Of a stretch of DNA of 64,000 nucleotides, positions 1 through 6,040 are shown one piece after another (position 1 is the stretch's first letter; each line of letters starts with the position of its first letter). The translations under genes and the position numbers were made by a program. Source of the stretch: CAZODA01 sp964578485 (GTDB taxonomy: Bacteria; Bacteroidota; Bacteroidia; Bacteroidales; Marinilabiliaceae); assembly GCA_964578485.1 (NCBI GenBank), contig CAZODA010000011.1, positions 12,057-76,056 on the forward strand, given 5' to 3'. A model generated the notes under the pieces. That model was not told where the DNA came from. It saw only the letters and a program-made list of their open reading frames with translations, and searched no databases.

Positions 1-49
1 GTATGTTTGTCAAATAGAATTAAATACTTTACATTTAAAGCTGACAAAT

Positions 50-451
50 ATGCATAACAATCATCAAGACTTGCGCTTACTGCCAGTCCATTTTAAAAAG
101 GCTGCTTTTGGAATAATTATACTTAGTGTTTTATTCATTGCTTTGACAATTTCAAAAGTTATTCCAGTTGACAACGGTATCGTAAAGACAATTTCAAAAA
201 CTGGATTTTTAGTTTCATTACTTCTACTCGCTTTGACAAAGAATAAAATAGAAGATGAGTTAACATCAAAAATAAGATTAAAAGCATTTGCAAGTTCATT
301 TGTTTTCGGAGTTGTATATGTTATTGTAGAACCATTTGTAAGCCTACTTTTTAAGAATGGTTTTCTTTCAGGTAAAGGAGTAACAGAAGTATTAATTATG
401 ATGTTTCTGTTTTATTTTATGTCTTTTTATTATATGTTAAAAAAACGGTAG
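50..451 (+). CDS. small four-helix membrane protein paired with XRE regulator
   Basis: A 133-residue integral membrane protein with four hydrophobic segments at about residues 18-35, 48-63, 78-101 and 111-130, and a charged loop (about 64-77, with KIEDELTSKIRLK) between helices 2 and 3. Similar small proteins with this loop are often found in two-gene units with a short helix-turn-helix regulator, which fits the next gene. The stop codon TAG shares its last base with the GTG start of that regulator, so the two are probably translationally coupled. The function is not known; sensing or holding the regulator at the membrane is only inference. Confidence 0.7.
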   Translation: MHNNHQDLRLLPVHFKKAAFGIIILSVLFIALTISKVIPVDNGIVKTISKTGFLVSLLLLALTKNKIEDELTSKIRLKAFASSFVFGVVYVIVEPFVSLLFKNGFLSGKGVTEVLIMMFLFYFMSFYYMLKKR

Positions 452-651
452 TGAAGAATACTATAAAAATAGAAAGAGCTATTAAAAATATGACTCAAGA
501 ATCATTAGCAATAGCAATAGGAGTTTCGAGACAAACTATTAATTCTATTGAAAATAATCGGTATATTCCATCAACAGTTCTTGCGTTGAAAATATCAAAA
601 GTATTTGAAAAAAGCGTAAATGAAATATTTGAGTTAGAAGAAGAGGATTAA
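451..651 (+). CDS. short XRE-family transcriptional regulator
   Basis: A 66-residue protein that is almost entirely one helix-turn-helix domain of the Cro/CI (XRE) type. The segment TQESLAIAIGVSRQTINSIE (residues 15-34) is the classic pattern, followed by the tail found in the small YozG-like regulators. It starts with GTG at 451, overlapping the stop of the membrane protein gene by one base. It likely binds DNA as a dimer and regulates its own two-gene unit together with the membrane partner; this is inferred from the pairing. The DNA target cannot be read from the sequence. Confidence 0.85.
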   Translation: MKNTIKIERAIKNMTQESLAIAIGVSRQTINSIENNRYIPSTVLALKISKVFEKSVNEIFELEEED

Positions 652-658
652 AGCCAGG

Positions 659-794
659 GCATAACACGAGCTTTGTGTCAGTCGGGCTGAAAAGTATGAT
701 TTTGGAAGTTTATCACCTGCATCAACTTTTGTAACAGCAGATAACAACGTCGTCCCGCCAACCGCCCGAACGCAAAGCTGGTCAGACCTTAGGC
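659..794. repeat. attC-like imperfect inverted repeat, spacer 1
   Basis: The 240-base spacer 652-890 has no gene. Its left arm at 668-687 (GAGCTTTGTG followed by TCAGTCGGGC) pairs with a right arm at 764-780 (GCCCGAACG then CAAAGCTG), sharing the blocks GCCCGA and CAAAGCT with an internal bulge. Outside the arms lie GCATAAC (659-665) and CTTAGGC (788-794), degenerate versions of the integron boxes RYYYAAC and GTTRRRY. The spacer is visibly more GC-rich than the genes beside it. Confidence 0.4.
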
Positions 795-890
795 GTCAGC
801 AGCGATCAGCGTGGTGGAAAATGGCTGCGAAACCAGACTTTTACGAGTGAAGGACCTTACATAATATCAACTTAATTTTTTTAAAATAAT

Positions 891-1493
891 ATGACTAAAA
901 TAGTTACAAAACAAAAATTGAGTAAAATTCTCTTTATTACTATTGTCCTGATAGGCTTAGGTGCTACGGTAAAGACACAAAATACATTTTTGAGTTCTGA
1001 TTCAGCACAAAAAGCAGAACTGAAAATTACACCAATAATATCAAAAGCATTGGAAAGTGATATCTGTATGTTTTTAAAAAACGTACCTGATGAAATGCTT
1101 AATAACTATGGCATAAAAAATATGTCGCAGTTGTTGAATTCACAATTAGAAAAGCCTATTCCCATGTATGTGATTGATGATCAAAATTTAAGGTTTACAG
1201 GTTTATGGCGATTGCCTGTTTTGTCGGATGATGAGTTTATCGCCTTGGCAACTGTTAAACTTGCTGATAATGACCAATATGAAATTGTAGATTTTGGTGC
1301 TGCCAAATTGGCAAAAATCATCAATGATTATGATCATAAAAACTTGATAATTGGAATTTTAAGAGTTTATAAACAAAACGCTGATTATCTTTATATTCAA
1401 AAAGAAAATAACGATATTTTTGTAAAAATGTCTGACTTAAATGGCAAAGAATATAGTTTAAGTGATATTATTAACCTTATAGAAAAAAAATAA
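891..1493 (+). CDS. hypothetical exported or membrane-anchored protein, partner of papain-like protease
   Basis: A 200-residue protein with a basic start and a hydrophobic segment (about residues 10-28) that could be a signal peptide or anchor. The rest is soluble, with mixed charged beta/alpha character and no motif I recognise. It ends 4 bases before the GTG start of a secreted cysteine protease, so the pair is almost certainly co-transcribed and moves as one unit. A role as inhibitor, chaperone or pro-domain-like partner of the protease is attractive from the arrangement, but nothing in the sequence proves it. No catalytic residues are apparent. Confidence 0.65.
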   Translation: MTKIVTKQKLSKILFITIVLIGLGATVKTQNTFLSSDSAQKAELKITPIISKALESDICMFLKNVPDEMLNNYGIKNMSQLLNSQLEKPIPMYVIDDQNLRFTGLWRLPVLSDDEFIALATVKLADNDQYEIVDFGAAKLAKIINDYDHKNLIIGILRVYKQNADYLYIQKENNDIFVKMSDLNGKEYSLSDIINLIEKK

Positions 1494-1497
1494 TTTT

Positions 1498-2319
1498 GTG
1501 AAAAAATATATTCTATCAGCATTTTTAGGAATAACAATTACGGTAAATGCTCAAGTTTTGAATGTGCCTGAAATCACACAGGAATATGACCTATGGTGTT
1601 GGGCCGGAGTGTCGAAATGTGTGCTTGAATATTACGGTTATTCATATTTGCAATGTGAAATAGCAGAATACACTCGTAATGTTAGTACTTGGCATAATTT
1701 TGGTTCAACCCCTTGCTGTAATGATGCTCTGCAAGGTTGCAATTATTGGAATTATAGTTTCGGAAAAAAAGGTAGCATACAAGATATTTTGAAACATTTT
1801 GGCAATATTAATAATAATGGTACAGGTGTTCTATCCCTTGCTAACATTCAAAACAATATTAATCAGCAGCGCCCCTTTATTATTCGTTGGAACTGGTTAG
1901 ATGACAGTGGCGGACATTTTGTAGTTGGATACGGGATACAAAACGACAATGTCTATTATATGGACCCTTGGTATGGCGAAGGTTATAAAATTTCAAGCTA
2001 TGAAAATCTCAAAAATGATGGTAGGCACGAATGGACACACACTAATGTTCTTTTGGTTTCGCCTCAAAAAACAGGAATTGCTGATATTGAAAGAGCAAGT
2101 GTAGAAATTTTTCCCAACCCTGTAAAGGATGTGTTGCAAATTAAAAACAACGAATTGAAAATTAAGCTAATAGAAATTGTTGACTTGTCAGGTAAAGTAA
2201 TTTATGAGTTCAATAATTTTAGAAATCAAATCAATGTTTCGGCATTATCACAGGGAATTTACTTTTTGAAACTTAAAACGGACAAAGAAACTGTAATGAA
2301 AAAATTTGTAAAGGAATAA
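1498..2319 (+). CDS. secreted papain-like cysteine protease with type IX sorting domain
   Basis: A 273-residue exported protein with a short signal peptide (about residues 1-18, ending VNAQ). The segment TQEYDLWCWAGVSKCVLEYY places Q28 and C34 in the Q...WCWA arrangement of papain-like peptidases of the AvrRpt2/C70 and C39-like type. GGHFVVGYG supplies a candidate active-site H140, and MDPW gives D156 as the third residue. The last 75 or so residues begin with IFPNPVKDVL and match the type A C-terminal sorting domain used by the type IX secretion system. The start is GTG, 4 bases after the upstream stop. The substrate is unknown; the residues argue for an active enzyme released at the cell surface. 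Confidence 0.8.
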   Translation: MKKYILSAFLGITITVNAQVLNVPEITQEYDLWCWAGVSKCVLEYYGYSYLQCEIAEYTRNVSTWHNFGSTPCCNDALQGCNYWNYSFGKKGSIQDILKHFGNINNNGTGVLSLANIQNNINQQRPFIIRWNWLDDSGGHFVVGYGIQNDNVYYMDPWYGEGYKISSYENLKNDGRHEWTHTNVLLVSPQKTGIADIERASVEIFPNPVKDVLQIKNNELKIKLIEIVDLSGKVIYEFNNFRNQINVSALSQGIYFLKLKTDKETVMKKFVKE

Positions 2320-2342
2320 CAAAAAAATACGCAACAAACTAT

Positions 2343-2446
2343 CCGCCTTCAATCATCTGTATTATAATGCAACAACACTCATTTTAACTTTTATAAAACA
2401 TCTTGTCATTTTTTTATATTATTCCGTATATTTAAGTGTTAGGCGG
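2343..2446. repeat. attC-like inverted repeat, spacer 2
   Basis: The spacer 2320-2521 has no gene. CCGCCT at 2343-2348 is repeated in inverted form as AGGCGG at 2441-2446, about 92 bases apart. The right arm lies within GTTAGGC (2438-2444), an exact match to the integron core box GTTRRRY, placed upstream of the next gene as a cassette crossover site would be. The left side shows only a degenerate box (CAACAAAC after the stop codon). Confidence 0.4.
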
Positions 2447-2521
2447 TCATGCTACGGGAACGACAGAAAATAAACAAAAAAGAATTAAATTTGATAAATA
2501 GAATGATACAGACAAACCAAC

Positions 2522-3157
2522 ATGATTAACCGACAAAGAACATATTGTTATCGCATTACACACATCAGCAACTTATTTCATTTGTTGCAAAATGGTATCG
2601 TTAATAAACATCATCCGGATGCTAACAACGAATATATTGATATTGGCAACCCTCAAATAATTGATGTTAGGAGTAAAATGCCTGTAAAAATAGCCAATTA
2701 TGGTAATATTGGCGATTATGTCCCATTTTATTTTACACCAAAATCTATGATGCTTTTCAACATAATTACTGGTCATCGGCATCCAATAGTTCCAAGAAGA
2801 AACCGAAGTGAAATACTGGTTATCCGTTGTTTAATTTCAAATTTAGTTAAATTACGACAATGGTTCTTTACCGATGGTCAAGCAAATGATATGGCAAGCA
2901 ACCATTATAATGATATGACAAACTTAGGTCAAATTGATTGGGGAAATATTCAAAACAGTGATTTTTCAAAAAGTGATGGTGACTATGACCGACCAAGAAG
3001 GTATCAAGCAGAGTTCTTGGTTCATAGACATGTGCCGTTGACGTGTGTGGAATCGCTAAATGTGTATAACGACCAAGCAGCAAACATTGTAACGAATGTT
3101 CTATATCAAAATAATATTAACTTGGCTGTAAATATTCAGCCGCAATATTTCTTTTAG
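2522..3157 (+). CDS. darT: DarT-type ssDNA ADP-ribosyltransferase toxin
   Basis: A 211-residue protein of the DarT family (DUF4433). DarT enzymes attach ADP-ribose from NAD+ to bases in single-stranded DNA and block replication. Family features visible here are RITHISNL (about 11-18), YVPFYFTPKSMML (66-78), FFTDGQA (115-121) and RYQAEFLVH (160-168), where E164 sits at the position of the catalytic glutamate. Length is normal for the family and the frame is intact, so the toxin should be active. It is followed after one base by the macrodomain antitoxin DarG. A TAAATTTG box at 2486-2493 could be a -7 element, but no clear -33 element accompanies it. Confidence 0.9.
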   Translation: MINRQRTYCYRITHISNLFHLLQNGIVNKHHPDANNEYIDIGNPQIIDVRSKMPVKIANYGNIGDYVPFYFTPKSMMLFNIITGHRHPIVPRRNRSEILVIRCLISNLVKLRQWFFTDGQANDMASNHYNDMTNLGQIDWGNIQNSDFSKSDGDYDRPRRYQAEFLVHRHVPLTCVESLNVYNDQAANIVTNVLYQNNINLAVNIQPQYFF

Positions 3158-3158
3158 A

Positions 3159-4208
3159 ATGATAAAAGTATTTGAAGGTGATATGATGCAATCTGGGGCG
3201 GAAGCCTTAGTAAATACAGTAAACACCGTAGGTGTAATGGGAAAAGGAATTGCCTTGCAATTTAAAGAAGCTTTTCCAAGCAACAACAAAGCATACATAG
3301 ATGCTTGTAAAAATAAAGAGTTAGAAATCGGCAAACTCTTAGCTATATGGGATGAAAATTTACAATTAGGCAGAAAACTTATCATAAATTTTCCCACAAA
3401 AACGCATTGGCGTTACCCCTCAAAATATGAATACATTGAAAAGGGGTTAATTGCTTTGCGTGAATTACTACAAAAAGAAAAAATTAAAAGTATTGCAATT
3501 CCACCATTAGGATGTGGCAATGGAGGTTTAGATTGGAATAAAGTAAAACCGATGATTGAACAAGCATTAAGTGGGTTAGATATAGAAATTATGATTTATG
3601 AACCTAATGCAGCAATTAAAGCCATCTTACAAAAACAAGAAGTGAAAAAAGAAATAAAATTGACACCTGCTCGCGCATCATTACTTTATGCTTTGTTTGC
3701 TTTTGAAAGCATGGGCGAATACAGCAGTTTATTTGCGGCAAACAAATTAGCGTATTTCTTACAAAGAAAAGGACAAAAATTGAATCTTGACTTTAAACCT
3801 CATTATTATGGCCCTTACGCCATTGGTGTAGAAAAGGTACTTTATCATTTGAATGGGGTTTACTTAAAAGGTATGGAACAAGGAAATGCAAAACCGTTTG
3901 AACCCCTACAATTAAATTATGAAAAATGGGACGAGATAAAGCAATATATTAATACAGAACTTTCTTTTGAAGATGAGCAACGTGTAAAAAGTCTTATTCA
4001 ATTTTTAGCAGGGTTTACTTCAGAGCTTTCATTAGAAATTTTAGCAACAGTTGATTTTATAGTTGCACAAAACCCGCGGTATAGTATTGATGAAGTAATA
4101 AACGCAATTACTAATTGGAACATACGAAAGAAAGAATTGTTCAAACGTGAACATGTTCAAGCGTCTTATGATTATCTTAAAAATTATTCTTCCGGCTTGT
4201 TTGTATAA
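3159..4208 (+). CDS. darG: DarG-type macrodomain antitoxin (DNA ADP-ribosylglycohydrolase)
   Basis: A 349-residue protein. Residues 1 to about 150 form a macrodomain: VNTVNTVGVMGKGIALQF (18-35) is the ADP-ribose loop, FPTKTHWR (78-85) carries K81 at the place where DarG enzymes have their catalytic lysine (from memory of the family), and GCGNGGLDW is the second nucleotide-binding loop. Residues from about 165 onward form the DarG C-terminal domain, thought to bind DarT directly. The protein therefore both reverses DNA ADP-ribosylation and probably blocks the toxin. It starts one base after the darT stop, which ensures coupled expression. Confidence 0.9.
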   Translation: MIKVFEGDMMQSGAEALVNTVNTVGVMGKGIALQFKEAFPSNNKAYIDACKNKELEIGKLLAIWDENLQLGRKLIINFPTKTHWRYPSKYEYIEKGLIALRELLQKEKIKSIAIPPLGCGNGGLDWNKVKPMIEQALSGLDIEIMIYEPNAAIKAILQKQEVKKEIKLTPARASLLYALFAFESMGEYSSLFAANKLAYFLQRKGQKLNLDFKPHYYGPYAIGVEKVLYHLNGVYLKGMEQGNAKPFEPLQLNYEKWDEIKQYINTELSFEDEQRVKSLIQFLAGFTSELSLEILATVDFIVAQNPRYSIDEVINAITNWNIRKKELFKREHVQASYDYLKNYSSGLFV

Positions 4209-4262
4209 ATTAAGTTGAACGACAACCGAAAAATAATAAAGCACGAACCCCCAACAAACAGT

Positions 4263-4380
4263 TTGGCGTTATGGTGGGTAAAGTGCTTCGATTGAATATT
4301 TTCGGTTTATCGAAAATTCGTTCTTCGGTTGAAGTTTATCGGTAAAATCCGCCCTACCTCAAGCCGCCAAGACGTTATGA
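4263..4380. repeat. attC-like inverted repeat with inner hairpin, spacer 3
   Basis: The spacer 4209-4465 has no gene. TTGGCG (4263-4268) pairs with CGCCAA (4365-4370), and GGTGGG (4273-4278) pairs nearly with CCCTACC (4352-4358), giving two stem blocks about 80-100 bases apart. Between them ATTTTCG (4298-4304) and CGAAAAT (4311-4317) form a perfect 7-bp hairpin with a 6-base loop. GTTATG follows each outer arm (4268-4273 and 4374-4379). This two-block design with bulges recalls attC sites; the boxes are not canonical. Confidence 0.4.
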
Positions 4381-4424
4381 GAGAGTTTAAAGAACATGCT
4401 AAGGAATAAATTTTTTTCAACAAC

Positions 4425-4459
4425 AAAGTTGTACTATAGTGAAACTTTAAATATCTTTG
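4425..4459 (+). promoter_or_regulatory. promoter and palindromic operator of the XRE antitoxin gene
   Basis: A Bacteroidota-type promoter is visible: TTG at 4429-4431, a 20-base spacer, then TATCTTTG at 4452-4459. Between the two boxes lies a 24-base near-perfect palindrome (4425-4448): AAAGTT, two bases, ACTATAGT, two bases, AACTTT. This is where an XRE antitoxin would bind to repress its own gene. Transcription should begin about 5-8 bases after the -7 box, which falls on or next to the ATG at 4466, so the mRNA may be leaderless. Confidence 0.6.
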
Positions 4460-4465
4460 TAATTA

Positions 4466-4765
4466 ATGAAAAATGAAAATATACTTAGTTTATCCGAATT
4501 TAAAGATAAAAATTACGGTAGGCGAGGTGCAAAAAATCGTGAGGAACTAGAATCAGGATATAAAGATTTTAAAATTGGAGCTCTGCTTCTACAGGCTCGA
4601 CTCGAAAAAGGTTTGACTCAAGAACAACTTGCAGAAAAAGTTGGTATGAATAAATCCTATATTTCAAAAATTGAAAATAATATAAAAGAGGTACGTCTTT
4701 CAACGCTAAAAAAGATAATTGAATTAGGTCTTGGTGGCTCACTAGATTTAATAGTAAAGATATAA
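4466..4765 (+). CDS. XRE-family antitoxin-type regulator without a neighbouring toxin
   Basis: A 99-residue protein with a C-terminal helix-turn-helix: ARLEKGLTQEQLAEKVGMNK (about 44-63) followed by SYISKIENN. The N-terminal extension (SLSEFKDKNYGRRGAKNREE) resembles HigA-type antitoxins that pair with RelE/HigB toxins. No toxin gene lies on either side: the flanks are cassette-like spacers at 4209-4465 and 4766-4949. It may be an orphan antitoxin that protects against a toxin elsewhere, or a plain autoregulator. The palindrome in its promoter supports self-repression. Confidence 0.8.
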   Translation: MKNENILSLSEFKDKNYGRRGAKNREELESGYKDFKIGALLLQARLEKGLTQEQLAEKVGMNKSYISKIENNIKEVRLSTLKKIIELGLGGSLDLIVKI

Positions 4766-4776
4766 CAAACCCTTTC

Positions 4777-4905
4777 ATAACAAGCATTAGGCTCTAGCCA
4801 TAATAATTGCTTCGTATTAACATTCTTGCTAGAAATAAATTTGTATCTTCGTTTATAACTATATGTTAAAATGTGGCCGAGAGCTTAGTTGCTAAACCGT
4901 TAGCC
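4777..4905. repeat. attC-like inverted repeat, spacer 4
   Basis: The spacer 4766-4949 has no gene. The left arm AGCATTAGGCTCTAGCC (4783-4799) pairs imperfectly with the right arm GGCCGAGAGCTTAGTTGCT (4875-4893), sharing AGCA, GCTCT and GCC blocks with small bulges. The right edge is GTTAGCC (4899-4905) and the left edge CATAAC (4777-4782). A TATCTTCG box at 4844-4851 within the loop resembles a -7 element, but no well-spaced -33 box was found. Confidence 0.4.
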
Positions 4906-4949
4906 ATCATGTTAAAAAACAGTATTAACTCATCACTCAATTGCTTTAT

Positions 4950-5997
4950 ATGAAACTAAAGAGACTTGTTTTATTTGTATTACTGAGCTCAACGGGGATA
5001 TTATACGCACAAACAGATTTTAGACCCGGCTATATTATTAAAACAATTGGAGATACAATATTTGGACAGATTGATTATCGTGGTGATATATTAATGAGCA
5101 AGGTTTGCAGGTTCAAAGATAAAGAGAGTGAAATTACAGAGTATTACCCAAATGATATTACGGCATACAGATTTATCGATAGCAAATACTATGTATCCAG
5201 AGAGCTTAATAAAAAACAAGTATTTCTTGAATACTTGATTAAAGGGGAAATTAATATTTACTACATGCGAGATGGTATTGGAGATCATTACTATCTCGAT
5301 AAGGAAGATGTGAAATTGACCGAAATTCCATATGAAGAGGGGATTAAATACGTTGATAATAAACAAGTGTTTTATGAATCAAAAAAGCACATAGGAGTAC
5401 TTAATTATTATATGCAAGATGTTGCAGGGTTTCAGTCTAAGATAAGTTCTGGTAAAAAAACCGGAGCACCGAAGCTTGATAAAATTGGCAGAAGATTACC
5501 ATTATGCTGTTTGTGAAGGAGAAGATTGTATTATTTATGAGAAATCAGCTCCATTCATTAAAATTCTACCAGAAATGATAGCAGGTATGATAAAGTATTC
5601 AAATATTGAGGATTTGAATGATAAACCTTTTATGCATGCCGGTATCATTGGTCACATATGGATGCCTAGGAATAACGAGAAAATGTACTTTCGAACAGGA
5701 GTACTTTTCTCGCAACTTGACTTTAAGGGAGAGAAAAAAAACTATTATAAGATACCTTGCCAAATAGAGTATATTTACCCTAAAGATATCTTTAGACCAA
5801 GAATTGCATACGGATTGAATTTTTATATACCGCGTTATCGAACAGTTTCTTTGGATATTGGAGCAAACATAAAATTATCGGAAACATTCTTTTTAAGCGC
5901 AACTTCAGATATTGAATTTAATCCTACAATGATGATTGTACCTAAGAGCATGCTTTCGTATTCTTTAAAACTGGGATTATTTATTATTATTAAATAA
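4950..5997 (+). pseudogene. exported outer-surface protein split by a frameshift at an A7 run
   Basis: Two overlapping reading frames together give one protein of about 349 residues. The first part starts at ATG 4950 with a signal peptide (MKLKRLVLF...LYAQ) and reads through GYIIKTIGDTIFGQIDYRG to 5516. The second part (in frame to 5997) continues with IKLAEDYHYAVCEGEDC and a beta-rich C-terminal half. The frames join exactly at seven adenines (5454-5460): dropping one A gives GKKPEHRSLIKLAED with no break. This could be a true frameshift mutation, a sequencing error, or restoration by polymerase slippage on the A-run. I recognise the family only as recurring Bacteroidota exported proteins of unknown function. 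Confidence 0.6.
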
Positions 5998-6006
5998 TGC
6001 ACGAAT

Positions 6007-6013
6007 GGCTAAC
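6007..6013. repeat. isolated left box of an attC-like site (array end)
   Basis: GGCTAAC lies 9 bases after the last cassette-like gene stops and is the exact inverted complement of GTTAGCC at 4899-4905. No matching right half follows: the porin gene's 3' end begins at 6041. It looks like a truncated recombination site marking the right end of the array. Confidence 0.3.
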
Positions 6014-6040
6014 ACGCGGTATAGTCAAAATGGCTCTTTC

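Larger units (their letters stand above)
1..6013 (+). mobile_element. candidate gene-cassette array (integron-like, no integrase in window)
   Basis: Every gene here reads on the + strand in short units of one or two genes, and the units are separated by 180-260 base spacers that each hold a long imperfect inverted repeat. The content (XRE regulators, DarTG, a secreted protease, hypothetical proteins) is typical of accessory cassettes. The spacer edges carry sequences close to integron recombination boxes, for example GTTAGGC at 2438-2444, GTTAGCC at 4899-4905 and GGCTAAC at 6007-6013. No tyrosine recombinase or transposase is seen, so the array either continues left of the window or is an orphan array. 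Assignment as true attC sites is inference. Confidence 0.4.

Noticed and set aside
2486..2493. TAAATTTG as the darT promoter -7 box
   Set aside because: No TTG or TTTG element lies 17-23 bases upstream, and the box is frequent by chance in AT-rich DNA.
1..6013. Transposon or insertion sequence
   Set aside because: No transposase, terminal inverted repeats or target-site duplications were seen; the inverted repeats lie between genes, not at element ends.
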